Of a stretch of DNA of 50,260 nucleotides, positions 34,576 to 43,258 are shown piece after piece. The translations under genes and the position numbers were made by a program. Position 1 is the stretch's first letter, and each line of letters begins with the position of its first letter. Location of the stretch: NCBI GenBank assembly GCA_017635395.1, contig JAGBLN010000011.1:1-50260 (forward strand), read 5' to 3'. The notes below the pieces were generated by a model. That model did no database searches. It was not told the DNA's origin and saw nothing but the letters and a program-made list of their open reading frames with translations. This DNA is from Lachnospiraceae bacterium (GTDB lineage: Bacteria; Bacillota; Clostridia; Lachnospirales; Lachnospiraceae).

Positions 34576-35253
34576 TTATCTCAGCCTTCTTTTCTCATAC
34601 TGATCCCTGACAGTCAGGGTTTCCTTTATCAGCATAACCCTTTTTTCAACTGTATCATCTATAGGCTCCATCCCCAGCGACAGTTCCATAGGAGTGAGTA
34701 TTTCCGGAGTGATATCATCCCGTATATCATAGAGAACTGACAATTTTTCCTCAACCGTACGGGCATCCAGGAACTTAAGCAGAGCCGGATTGATCTGTCC
34801 TTCAGGCCTTTTTTCAGCTGCAGGCTGTATATCCGCATCCGTTGATGCTGCAGGCTGCGCGGCCGGTCCTGCCACTGTCTGCTGCGAAGGCTGGGGAGCT
34901 GTCCTTGCAGCAATCCCCGAGGGCTGAACCGAATGCATATTTACCCTGCTGTCATCCCCAGCTGTAACTGCATTCTTATTAACAGTGTCCGCTGCCGGAA
35001 CAATTGCCTGTGCCGGCCTCTGCAGCGGCATGAACCTTTCTTTCTGCGCCACATCAGGATACTTGTTCCTGTCCACATCGCTTAAGAACTCTTCCAGGCT
35101 CCTGGTGTAGATCTTATAGGGATGGTACAGCGCCTGGTATACGACCACTTTTTCTCCTGTCCCCGAATCTTCCGCTATCATAAGGACCTGATATTCTCCG
35201 CCCTTGAAATGCTTAAACCTCTCAAAGGGTGCCGGTATGTTCCTGTCGCTCAT
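34576..35253 (-). CDS. DUF1653 protein with a C-terminal extension
   Basis: Residues 8-75 (FERFKHFKGGEYQVLMIAED, then VVYQALYHPYKIYTRSLEEFL in separate strands) are a DUF1653 domain, a small beta-rich fold of unknown function usually found alone in about 75 residues. Here it is followed by a Pro/Ala/Gln-rich linker (about 85-160) and a second helical region (about 165-225; LLKFLDARTVEEKLSVLYDI...). GGAGGA is 5 nt before the ATG. It lies between the 76-residue gene and metF on one strand; probably same transcript, different role. Confidence 0.75.
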   Translation of the reverse strand: MSDRNIPAPFERFKHFKGGEYQVLMIAEDSGTGEKVVVYQALYHPYKIYTRSLEEFLSDVDRNKYPDVAQKERFMPLQRPAQAIVPAADTVNKNAVTAGDDSRVNMHSVQPSGIAARTAPQPSQQTVAGPAAQPAASTDADIQPAAEKRPEGQINPALLKFLDARTVEEKLSVLYDIRDDITPEILTPMELSLGMEPIDDTVEKRVMLIKETLTVRDQYEKRRLR

Positions 35254-35297
35254 TTCATTCCTCCATTAAGATGTCACCTTATCAAATAACTGACCTG

Positions 35298-35528
35298 CTA
35301 CCAGTCAAACATTTCCTCACTCGTCATCTGTGCGTCAGCCTCGGCATTTGCTTTTTTTGCAGCCATCTCCTCTATCCGCTTTATTCCGGATAAAGCGTCA
35401 AAGGCTCCGAACTGGGCAGCCCTGGCCTCCATGCTCATCTGCGTATACTTGTCCGAAACATGATGCGGCATGTCGATTATTCTGCTGTAATCACCGTCCT
35501 TCGACGGAGAAGACATTTTTCCCTTCAT
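35298..35528 (-). CDS. YolD-like/'RAAQF' small conserved protein
   Basis: A 76-residue protein with the pattern DYSRIIDMPHHVS (13-25) and MSMEARAAQFGAFDALSG (32-49), typical of a small Clostridial family often annotated YolD-like and often found beside a DinB/UmuC polymerase. No polymerase gene is adjacent here. The usual member is somewhat longer, with a charged C-terminal helix, so this is a short form. First gene of the run leading to metF and metH, 44 bp before the DUF1653 gene. Confidence 0.65.
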   Translation of the reverse strand: MKGKMSSPSKDGDYSRIIDMPHHVSDKYTQMSMEARAAQFGAFDALSGIKRIEEMAAKKANAEADAQMTSEEMFDW

Positions 35529-35558
35529 CCTTTAGCCCCGCTTTTGACACACTTGCTT

Positions 35559-35587
35559 ATTATACTACATCTTCATTATATATAGAA
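35559..35587 (-). promoter_or_regulatory. Promoter of the metF-metH operon
   Basis: Minus strand TATAAT at 35559-35564 with TTCTAT 17 bp upstream (35582-35587). The -10 is perfect and the -35 weak. Predicted start near 35552, leader about 25 nt to the first ATG. Confidence 0.5.
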
Positions 35588-35663
35588 ATGTTTTACGCCC
35601 TGAACCTTTTGTACGCCCCGTCTCAAGACAATAAAAAACTGATGAAAAACATAAAAAAAGTAA

Positions 35664-35669
35664 TATAAT
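35664..35669 (+). promoter_or_regulatory. -10 box immediately before the lipoprotein start
   Basis: TATAAT ends at 35669. Transcription would begin about 35675-35677, two to four nt before the ATG at 35679. No -35 consensus and no Shine-Dalgarno are visible. Confidence 0.45.
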
Positions 35670-35678
35670 ATGATTTAT

Positions 35679-36527
35679 ATGAAAGAAAAACTATCCCACA
35701 AATTCATAATGCTGCTGGCAGTGTCACTCATGTCACTTCTTTTGTGTGCCTGTGGCAAGACCACCTGTGATTTCTGCGGCCAGCAGAAGGTCTGCAAGGA
35801 GTTCGATGTAATGGGCACCACCAGGCATATCTGCAATGACTGTTTAAATAACACTGCCTCTGCCGTTTCCGGAAATGTTGCAAGGCAGTATGCCGAGCTC
35901 TTTGAAAACGGCACCCTTGAGTATCCGGCAGATTCTCCACTGGCAGACCATTCAGAAGACGAACAGGCAGAGGGCGAAGAAAGTCCGGCGATGCCTACGC
36001 CTGTAGAAGTATATACGCCCGTCGACGATTCTTCTGACAGCAGCGGCCAGGATACCGAACCTGAAGATGCCGGCCAGCCTGAGGACAGCGCTGAGCCTGC
36101 GGAAGATACTCCGGTAGATACCTCAGGCCTTGCCAACGAGGCCCTTATCTCCGACCTGAACCGCAAGCTCCAGGCAGATTCAATGATACTGTACGCAGAC
36201 GCAAATGATGTGAACATATACCATCTCTATGAAAACGGCAGCGACACCGGCATAGTCTTTACGGTATCCCCAGGAACATCCGGAGACAAGATCTCCATAT
36301 GCCAGTATTCCCCCGACTCTTCCCAGTCCTATGTGAAAGCCGTCATCCGCTCGATCCTTACATATGTTGACAGCAACGATTATGACGGCCTGGGGCATGA
36401 CATCTACAACGGCACCATCCAGAACGGAACCTACTCCCAGAGTGGAATAAACTTCTATTCTTCCATAGGCACCGCTGATGAAATCGAAAGGGGACTGCCC
36501 TCCAACACCTTCGAAATAGTTCCCTAG
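35679..36527 (+). CDS. Predicted lipoprotein, unknown function
   Basis: From ATG 35679 (282 residues) the signal peptide MKEKLSHKFIMLLAVSLMSL ends at the lipobox LLCAC. The mature start has a four-cysteine knuckle (CDFC...CNDC, about 22-49), a small zinc-ribbon-like unit outside the cell, then an acidic Glu/Asp/Pro/Ser linker (about 75-140). A folded C-terminal domain (about 150-282) follows, with strands around YHLYENGSDTGIVFTVS and NFYSSIGTADEIERGL. The first ATG (35670) lies inside or against the -10 box and is unlikely. Function unknown. Confidence 0.7.
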   Translation: MKEKLSHKFIMLLAVSLMSLLLCACGKTTCDFCGQQKVCKEFDVMGTTRHICNDCLNNTASAVSGNVARQYAELFENGTLEYPADSPLADHSEDEQAEGEESPAMPTPVEVYTPVDDSSDSSGQDTEPEDAGQPEDSAEPAEDTPVDTSGLANEALISDLNRKLQADSMILYADANDVNIYHLYENGSDTGIVFTVSPGTSGDKISICQYSPDSSQSYVKAVIRSILTYVDSNDYDGLGHDIYNGTIQNGTYSQSGINFYSSIGTADEIERGLPSNTFEIVP

Positions 36528-36666
36528 TTCCTTTTGTATACAAAATAACCTGTTTTTTGTTCCTTTGGCTTTGTATAAATTACATCTATCAGTCGTATTT
36601 TTATTGTCATTTTTCACAATTTTCCATTCGAAAATTCACTTTGCTATGGTAATTTTTTCATCAAGT

Positions 36667-36675
36667 TGCTATAAT
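36667..36675 (+). promoter_or_regulatory. Extended -10 promoter of the VirD4-like operon
   Basis: TGCTATAAT, a perfect -10 with TGn extension; predicted start near 36682. The resulting leader of about 98 nt contains two small hairpins (GGGGGT/ACTCCC around 36683-36703, GGCAG-TTTT-CTGCC at 36724-36737) before AAAGGCGG and the ATG. Confidence 0.55.
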
Positions 36676-36779
36676 GCCATGTGGGGGTTTGGTCAGACTC
36701 CCTGTTATGTGTTTACATCAGCAGGCAGTTTTCTGCCACTGGTTGTAAGAGTATAAATAAAGAAAGGCGGAAAACTTAA

Positions 36780-37643
36780 ATGGCAGAAAACCGGTACTAC
36801 AATGAAATCATGGGCCTCAGCGGCATGGATGATTTCAAAGATGTTGTGGAACAGTGGCACACTCTCAGCGAAAACATCCGTAAATTCAATGTAAAGAGAC
36901 CTCCTGTTCTCCCCAGTCTTTTATGGGCGTCTGACAGCGGCATGGATCTCGGAAGACTCATGAACATGCTCACAGGCTTCGTTTATGAGGAGAAGAATCT
37001 CATTGATTTTTATGGTTCGGTTCAGACACTTGATTATTATATGGAATATCCTTCCGATCCATCACAGTTCCATGAGCTGGACAAGATAATGGAAAAGATC
37101 CGCAGCGCTGCCGGATTCCGTTCTGAATATCACGGCCTTATGTCCATCGATGTAAGCGAGTGGATCGGACACTTCAATGAAGAGAATTTCATCGATGTGC
37201 TCAAATACCTCCAGAGTATCAATTCCGATATACTCTATGTATTCCAGGTACCTAACTACAATCTTCAGGCTACAGAGCAGCTCACCCAGATACTTGCGCT
37301 ATTCTTCCATATACAGCCTATCACCTTAAAGCTTCCGGATGCGGACGCCCTCGGCTTCTATACAAAGAACGAGCTTCTTAAGTATGGCCTGGCTCTTGAT
37401 CCCGAGGCTGAGCAGCTCATATACGCATCCGTTGCAAGGCTTAAGGAAGACCAGTATTTTGCTGGATACACACTGCTTGACAGAATGGCATCGGATATCG
37501 CATATTCGCTCTACAGCACCACCCCTCCCAGTAACGGAATGGTGACCAGGAGCATGATAAGTGCATTCGGACCCGACGGAATGTATGTCACAGAAATGAT
37601 ACAGAACAATGCACGCGTATTCACATCCCAGTTCAGTTACTAA
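36780..37643 (+). CDS. Degenerate AAA-like protein paired with the VirD4-like ATPase
   Basis: A 287-residue cytoplasmic protein, not recognised. Its order of elements recalls AAA+ proteins: an N-terminal GLSGMDDFKDVVEQ helix, a buried strand LPSLLWASDSG with a loop where a P-loop would be (51-60, lacking GK[ST]), a SIDVSEW strand where Walker B would be (122-128), ILYVFQVP (151-158), and a C-terminal helical lid. If so, it cannot bind ATP in the usual way. AAAGGCGG is 9 nt before ATG. It is 23 bp ahead of the VirD4-like gene and likely acts with it as a subunit or adaptor; this is inference. Confidence 0.6.
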   Translation: MAENRYYNEIMGLSGMDDFKDVVEQWHTLSENIRKFNVKRPPVLPSLLWASDSGMDLGRLMNMLTGFVYEEKNLIDFYGSVQTLDYYMEYPSDPSQFHELDKIMEKIRSAAGFRSEYHGLMSIDVSEWIGHFNEENFIDVLKYLQSINSDILYVFQVPNYNLQATEQLTQILALFFHIQPITLKLPDADALGFYTKNELLKYGLALDPEAEQLIYASVARLKEDQYFAGYTLLDRMASDIAYSLYSTTPPSNGMVTRSMISAFGPDGMYVTEMIQNNARVFTSQFSY

Positions 37644-37666
37644 AAGATAAGGAGGCCGGTTAAAAA

Positions 37667-39163
37667 ATGGCAAGTAATCAGATAAAAAACACAAGATATA
37701 AAGCAAACAACGGTCAGACCAGATGGGCTACCGTTGAAGAGATGCAGCGTTCCGCTACAAGAGTGGATCTCCATGCACCCTCTTATCCTACAGCAGGTAT
37801 ACCCGTAATGTCAGACGGAAATACCGCTTACCTTGACGGTACCGATACCCATACTCTTATCTTCGGTGCTACCGGTTCCAAGAAGACCCGTATCTTCTGT
37901 ATGCCTACCATCAACATGATGATCCGTGCAGGCGAGTCTTTCATCGTAACCGACCCTAAGGCTGAGCTTTATGTCCGCACCGGCGGATTTGCAAAGGAGC
38001 GCGGCTACAAGCTGGTAGTTCTTAACTTCCGTGATATCGGTTACGGAGACATGTGGGATCCCCTGGCGCTTCCTTTTGAGTACTACACCACAGGCCGTAA
38101 GGATGAGGCCAACAACCTTATAAACGACCTTGCTGCTACTCTTTCAGCAAGACAGAAGGAAAACTCAACTGACCTGCTCTATCCTCTGATGGCTGAGACA
38201 CTGCTTACAGCTAATATGTATCTTCTTTTCGAAGCTGCAGCAGCTGAGGGCGCAGTTAACATGCGAAGCCTCACCGCCCTTTGCTCACAGTCCTCACTCG
38301 AGTCACTGAGAACACTGGCTGGTAAGATGAGCTCACAGAATACAATCGGTATGCTCTTCAAGGGTACACTGCTCGGTGAGAATGAAAAGACAATTTCTTC
38401 CATCATGTCAGTGCTTTACGGAATGGTTTCCATCTTTAACCTGAATAAGAGACTTACCGACATGCTCTGCCACAACACTTTCGATATGAGAATGTTCGGA
38501 CACGAGAAGACAGCGGTTTACATCATCGTACCCGATGAAAAGACAACCTGTCACTTCCTGGTAACAATGTTCATCAAGCAGGTATACGAAATCCTGATCG
38601 GTGAGGCACAGAGACAGCCGACACTTTCTCTGCCTGTCCGTGTCAACTTCGTGCTGGACGAGTTCTGTAATATCCCGAAGATACCTGATATGCCTTCCAT
38701 GATATCTGCAGGACGAAGCCGAAACATGAGATTCTACCTCATCGTACAGTCCATTCACCAGCTGAAGGGCCGTTATGGTGAAGATGCTGATACAATTAAG
38801 GGTAACTGCGATAACTGGATATTCCTCACCTCCCGTGAGAGAGACCTCTTAAATGAAATGAGTTTCCTCTGTGGCGAGATTGATGCTTGGGGACCGGGCG
38901 GAGCCGAAAAGCGGCGGCTGATATCCATTTCCGAGCTGCAGCGCTTCAACAAGCAGAAGGGTGAGGTCCTCATACTCCATGGCCGTGAATATCCTTTCAT
39001 CACATACATGGCAGATATCGACCAGTATCCTGATTTTGCAAACTGGAGGGTTGTTCCCATCGCGCCGATCGAGATACCTCACGTACCTACCTTCGACGTA
39101 ATCAAGTTCACAACCAAGAACGCATTCCTTCCGGACGGTGTTCCCTTCAACGAGCCCGACTAA
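37667..39163 (+). CDS. VirD4/TraG-like ATPase, soluble, altered P-loop
   Basis: A 498-residue relative of type IV coupling proteins, which pump DNA or proteins into secretion channels. Signatures: Walker A GATGSKKTR (67-75), VTDPKAELY (95-103), Walker B VNFVLDEF (326-333), then PKIPDMPSMISAGRSRN and IVQSIHQLKGRYG typical of VirD4. Two oddities: the P-loop has Lys where Gly is expected (GSKKT rather than GSGKT), and the N-terminal membrane helices that anchor normal coupling proteins are absent. No relaxase, channel or VirB4 gene is in the window. AAGGAGG precedes the ATG. Second gene of a two-gene operon with its own terminator. Confidence 0.85.
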   Translation: MASNQIKNTRYKANNGQTRWATVEEMQRSATRVDLHAPSYPTAGIPVMSDGNTAYLDGTDTHTLIFGATGSKKTRIFCMPTINMMIRAGESFIVTDPKAELYVRTGGFAKERGYKLVVLNFRDIGYGDMWDPLALPFEYYTTGRKDEANNLINDLAATLSARQKENSTDLLYPLMAETLLTANMYLLFEAAAAEGAVNMRSLTALCSQSSLESLRTLAGKMSSQNTIGMLFKGTLLGENEKTISSIMSVLYGMVSIFNLNKRLTDMLCHNTFDMRMFGHEKTAVYIIVPDEKTTCHFLVTMFIKQVYEILIGEAQRQPTLSLPVRVNFVLDEFCNIPKIPDMPSMISAGRSRNMRFYLIVQSIHQLKGRYGEDADTIKGNCDNWIFLTSRERDLLNEMSFLCGEIDAWGPGGAEKRRLISISELQRFNKQKGEVLILHGREYPFITYMADIDQYPDFANWRVVPIAPIEIPHVPTFDVIKFTTKNAFLPDGVPFNEPD

Positions 39164-39187
39164 GGATAGCAAAAATAAGAATGTTAA

Positions 39188-39216
39188 AACTGCGCATCAG
39201 CTGATGCGCAGTTTTT
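39188..39216 (+). terminator. Terminator of the VirD4-like operon
   Basis: A perfect 13-bp self-complementary stem (AACTGCGCATCAG with CTGATGCGCAGTT) is followed by a T-run. Confidence 0.9.
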
Positions 39217-39443
39217 ATTTGAAGTATTTGATTTGACTTTTTTCGCTTCATATGACCATACAGCCTTCATTTTGCTAAAAAATTTGAAGTCCCAGGCACT
39301 CATTTTGTCAAAATTACACCCTGGCGCATTCTAACTTATATCAAAATTCAACTTAACTTTTGCTCGCGTCGATTAGTTAAATTTAGTTTTAACCATCATG
39401 CAAAATCCTTATGTAACCTGCGTTATATCTGGATTTTATGACC

Positions 39444-41624
39444 TTACTCATCCCCTCGCATGATCCTCGACTCGTCATCCATACGGGCCTCGTGGTCCTT
39501 TGTCACCCTCCTGACATCCTCGGCATATTCCACGAAGAGTTCTGCGATTTCCGGATCAAACTGGGTGCCTGCGCCTTCCTTTATTATTTCCATGGACTTC
39601 TCAAAACTGAAAGGCTCCTTATAGCTCCTCTTTGACACCAGGGCGTCAAAGACATCTGCGACAGCCATTATCCGTGCCGACAGGGGAATATCCTCCCCAG
39701 CAAGCCCGCTGGGGTATCCTTTGCCGTCCCACCTCTCATGATGGTAGGTTGCAAGATCCTTTGCTTCCTTAAGGTAACCGCTGTCGGAAACCAGTGCCAT
39801 GGCGCTGTCTATGATCCGGCTGCCCGCCGTGGTATGCTTCTTCATCAGTTCATATTCCTCGTCCGTAAGCCTGTCAGGCTTGTTCAGGATAATATCCGAA
39901 ACCATTATCTTGCCCACATCATGGAGAGGCGCCGAATTGGCCACATCCTCCACATAGGCATCCGTAAGCTTGTCTGCGTGCATCCCCTTTTCCTTCATTT
40001 TTTCCATTATCAGCCGCACATAGGCAGCGGTCTTCCTGACATGGTCGCCGGTATTCTTGTCCCTGCTCTCCACCATGTCTGCCAGTACATAGATCAGGCC
40101 GTTCTGCATATGGGCGATCTCCTCGCCCTTTGCCTCCACATCTTCCAGGTAGCCTACGGTTTCCGCAATGGTCTTTGAAAGGGACTCGTAAAGGTTCTCT
40201 ATCTCGTCGCCGGTGAATATGTCCAGGTGCTGCAGCCGGTCCACGCTCACCTCCCTGGCCTCTTCGCTGTCATAGGCAAACTTCCTTGCCGACATGGTCA
40301 TGGCGGCTATCGGGTAGATCAGGTGGTAGTCCACCAGCCATATGCATAGAGCAAGTATGAATATGTAAAATCCTACGAACAGGGAGAACACCTTCGTCAT
40401 GAAGTTCAGTGTCGCAAGCCATATATCCTCTACCTTGATGTCCGCCCCCGCATAGCACAGGCAGTTTCCGTCTGCGTCATATACAGGCTCAAACACCGTC
40501 ATCAGGTGACCGTATATCGTCTCATCCATGATCGGCTCCACAGCCTCGCCCTTTAGGAACGCATCCTTGTACGGCAGGAGATAATCCTCATATTCTATGA
40601 TTGTGCCTGCATCCTGTCCCTTCACATCCGGCGTATCCAGGTCGAATATTACCCGCACGCCTTCCGGCTCGAACCTGTATACATAGATATATTCTATGTC
40701 AGGATTGCCTTCCCGTATTTTTTCCATCCGTTCCTCGATCCGCCTGTAATCAGCCGATACATCGCCGAATGAAATATAGGCCTCCACCTTTTCCGGGTCG
40801 ACCATGTCGGCAGCAAGAAGTGCCGCGCTGGTACAGCTGTTTTCGTACTGCTTTATGGCAAAGCTCTGGAAAAGGATGTAGCTGATCATGGTCGTAACCA
40901 CCGCCACGCAGACCATTATCACGGATATGATCGCAATAATCTTCCCTCTCAGCGAAAAAGACCTGGTGGCATTATGCCTGGCATCCGTCAGAGCATCCTC
41001 GGAAAGGGGTGCCTGCCTCCATCCTGTAAGCCACAGCCCCGGCTTAAGCTGTTCAGGTATGAGTTTCAGTATAATGAACACAAGCACTACGGTTATGGTC
41101 TTGTCCACCATGTCTATGCCTGCGTCCGATGCCATCTGTGCCCAGAAGGCATCCAGCTTTCCGCTTTCAAAAAGAGTCTTTGCAAATGACGCGCTTATCC
41201 CCTCCCCTATTCCGTATCCGTAGAGAAGGTATGTCAGTATAGAGCCCAGCACTCCGCCGATAAAAGCATATGCAGGAATTGTAAGGAGCGCTTTTCCGAA
41301 ACTCTTATAATACCCCTTCCTGCCGAAGTATGTTCCGCAGGCCGCGATCATGGTGGAAAGCACTACATAATAAGCATTTCCAGGATTTCCCTGCATATTG
41401 ATTATGTTATTGAGATAACCCACGACGATTCCCGGTACATAGCCTCCTAGTATGGCAGCAAGAAGCGTTCCCACATTGTCCAGATACAGAGGCAGTCCCA
41501 GCGCGCTCGCAGTCCGAGGCAGGACAAAATTAATTATTATCGCTCCTGCAAAAAACAGAGCCTGGAACAGCAGGTATTTATTGCTCCTGGCTTCAGCTTT
41601 CTTCGTGACTTCAGAATTGTCCAT
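39444..41624 (-). CDS. Membrane sensor HD-GYP phosphodiesterase
   Basis: Predicted cyclic-di-GMP (or related) phosphodiesterase of 726 residues. The ATG at 41624 is chosen because GGGGGAA lies 7 nt upstream. Order: a multi-helix N-terminal membrane domain (about 15-190) resembling an ECF-transporter S-component/MASE unit; TM at about 227-250; an extracytoplasmic Cache-like sensor (about 255-400); TM at about 410-435; a HAMP-like linker; then HD-GYP (about 505-700) with HDVGK, YHHERWDGKGYPSG and MAVADVFDAL. All metal ligands appear intact. It starts 20 bp after the nuclease-helicase gene, so it is co-transcribed. The signal sensed is unknown. Confidence 0.9.
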   Translation of the reverse strand: MDNSEVTKKAEARSNKYLLFQALFFAGAIIINFVLPRTASALGLPLYLDNVGTLLAAILGGYVPGIVVGYLNNIINMQGNPGNAYYVVLSTMIAACGTYFGRKGYYKSFGKALLTIPAYAFIGGVLGSILTYLLYGYGIGEGISASFAKTLFESGKLDAFWAQMASDAGIDMVDKTITVVLVFIILKLIPEQLKPGLWLTGWRQAPLSEDALTDARHNATRSFSLRGKIIAIISVIMVCVAVVTTMISYILFQSFAIKQYENSCTSAALLAADMVDPEKVEAYISFGDVSADYRRIEERMEKIREGNPDIEYIYVYRFEPEGVRVIFDLDTPDVKGQDAGTIIEYEDYLLPYKDAFLKGEAVEPIMDETIYGHLMTVFEPVYDADGNCLCYAGADIKVEDIWLATLNFMTKVFSLFVGFYIFILALCIWLVDYHLIYPIAAMTMSARKFAYDSEEAREVSVDRLQHLDIFTGDEIENLYESLSKTIAETVGYLEDVEAKGEEIAHMQNGLIYVLADMVESRDKNTGDHVRKTAAYVRLIMEKMKEKGMHADKLTDAYVEDVANSAPLHDVGKIMVSDIILNKPDRLTDEEYELMKKHTTAGSRIIDSAMALVSDSGYLKEAKDLATYHHERWDGKGYPSGLAGEDIPLSARIMAVADVFDALVSKRSYKEPFSFEKSMEIIKEGAGTQFDPEIAELFVEYAEDVRRVTKDHEARMDDESRIMRGDE

Positions 41625-41644
41625 TTTCAGTTCCCCCATATATT

Positions 41645-43132
41645 TTACATCGGCTGCAGCATCGACATCAGCCGTCCGAATACCGTTTCATTTCCCTTCA
41701 CCACTAAAGCGACCTTTTCTTTCGCGCGGCTAAGCCCTCTGAAAAGGTTCCTCACTGCCTGCGTATCTTCGGCATTATTTCCGTGACGCAGGTATGACTT
41801 TTCATCATAATAAAATGATTCGTCCATTAGCATCACCACCCTCGGGTATTCCCTTCCCTCAGCCTCGGCTATGCTTACCTGGCTGCCGGCATACCCTAAA
41901 TCCCCAAGGGATGAATCCCGGATAAATTCGTATCCCTCTTTGGCATATATACCCAGCAAGGCGGCCGCCTCAGACTCATCCGACGCATATGCAATGGAAA
42001 CAGAAGGATACGCCCTTCTCCTCTCTCCGAAACCGTAATGCATTACAGCCCTTATGAATCCTGAGAGTTCCGTATTAAGCCTTATCCTGTTGGTCAGCCG
42101 GTACCCCTTAAATTCCTTCATCGCCTCCACCAGCAGGCCTCCGCACTCTCCCTGCTCCTCCGAAGAAAGTGCGTCTTCCCTGTCGTATGAGATCACGATG
42201 GGGGCACTCCATTTAGCTGACAGGTCCATAAGTTTTTCCAGCATCAGGCTGTCCATGTTATGTCCCTCGTCCACAAGTATGGCACGGTATTCCGTCTTTA
42301 TATCAGTCTCAAAGGCTTCCCGGCCGTAGTAAAAATCTATGCGCTTGAGTCTCCTGTCTAAATGCGCCAGTTCCTGCATGTATGACCCCAGATGGAAGAT
42401 GCACACCGGATCCTTCTTTGAAAGCTCCATTGCTATGTCATAAAGCAGGATAGTCTTGCCTGTTCCCGGGAAACCAGTAAATCCCTGGGGTGGAGCATTT
42501 TTTCCTTCTTCCGACGCCTGTCTTATCCGCCTTACTATCTGTTTCTTTATGTCCCTCTGCTGGGATGTCAGGAAGTACTCCTTCCTTAAGAACTTTTCCG
42601 GATCCGTCAGGGGCGAGATCAGGTAGCGCTCCTCCTTGAAAAGATCCTCTATGTCGCCGTGATAGCATTCTCCGCTTTTTTCAAGCACAGCACGGAGTTC
42701 ATCCCAGGATGCCTCCACAAGCCTGCCGCTGTGGGTAAGCCTCACCAATCTGTCGCCTCCACTCACATAGGTAAAGAAATACATATTAAGCCCCAGCATA
42801 GCAAGGTAAGCCCTGTTCTGCTCAAGCTGCCTGCGGATCACCTCGTCGGTCACATTACCGCTCTTTAGCTCTATGTTTATGACACAGTCATCATATATTC
42901 TCAGAAGATCAAATTCCTTGCCCAGTTTAGGCAGGACAAAAGAATAATAGAAATCGTATTCCGCGGCATCCGGCACGGACTCGCACAGCTTTCCGCAGAA
43001 AGCCCTGAGTCCCTCCATTTCCCACTTCCTTATTTTTAGAAAGCATGGCCTTCCGGACATCTGCCGTTCCAGTCCGGATACCAGCTGCATGTCCGCAACC
43101 CTTGTCAGTGAATAAATATTTATCGGACGCAT
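41645..43132 (-). CDS. Nuclease-helicase fusion (DUF2075-type P-loop NTPase)
   Basis: A 495-residue protein. The N-terminal part (about 55-130) has a PD-(D/E)xK layout: EFDLLRIYDD (73-82) and INIELKSG (85-92, Glu88-x-Lys90), as in restriction-type nucleases. Then a superfamily-1-like helicase core: Walker A GFPGTGKT (220-227), Walker B ILVDEGHN (285-292) and a C-terminal NLFRGLSRAKEKVALVVKG, the UvrD-like arginine-bearing motif. Such proteins are often linked to phage defence or DNA repair. It lies 126 bp downstream of the dynamin-like gene, with a hairpin between, and 20 bp before the HD-GYP gene. Confidence 0.8.
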   Translation of the reverse strand: MRPINIYSLTRVADMQLVSGLERQMSGRPCFLKIRKWEMEGLRAFCGKLCESVPDAAEYDFYYSFVLPKLGKEFDLLRIYDDCVINIELKSGNVTDEVIRRQLEQNRAYLAMLGLNMYFFTYVSGGDRLVRLTHSGRLVEASWDELRAVLEKSGECYHGDIEDLFKEERYLISPLTDPEKFLRKEYFLTSQQRDIKKQIVRRIRQASEEGKNAPPQGFTGFPGTGKTILLYDIAMELSKKDPVCIFHLGSYMQELAHLDRRLKRIDFYYGREAFETDIKTEYRAILVDEGHNMDSLMLEKLMDLSAKWSAPIVISYDREDALSSEEQGECGGLLVEAMKEFKGYRLTNRIRLNTELSGFIRAVMHYGFGERRRAYPSVSIAYASDESEAAALLGIYAKEGYEFIRDSSLGDLGYAGSQVSIAEAEGREYPRVVMLMDESFYYDEKSYLRHGNNAEDTQAVRNLFRGLSRAKEKVALVVKGNETVFGRLMSMLQPM

Positions 43133-43181
43133 ATCCTCACCCCCGGCATAGAATTCCTTACGCAGCCCGCACGGTATATAG

Positions 43182-43212
43182 AAAAGGCATTCGGGATCAC
43201 TCCTAAATGCCT
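43182..43212 (-). terminator. Hairpin between the dynamin-like and nuclease-helicase genes
   Basis: Minus strand GGCATT and AATGCC form a 6-7 bp stem followed by TTTTC. A modest terminator or attenuator that would reduce but perhaps not prevent read-through into the nuclease-helicase gene. Confidence 0.5.
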
Positions 43213-43258
43213 CTGTTGTTCTGGGAAATTGTATCCTTCTGCTGCCCAGATAGTCCCT

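Noticed and set aside
36780-39163. VirD4-like gene as evidence of an integrative conjugative element
   Set aside because: No relaxase, VirB4, channel, integrase or attachment site in the window; the gene has its own promoter and terminator among chromosomal genes.
39188-39213. Perfect 26-bp palindrome as a recombination or regulator site
   Set aside because: It is followed by a T-run 24 bp after the VirD4-like stop, so a terminator explains it fully.
39217-39443. Possible small gene or RNA between the VirD4-like and HD-GYP genes
   Set aside because: AT-rich with no start/ribosome-site combination, no stable long hairpin and no recognisable promoter order; nothing supportable.
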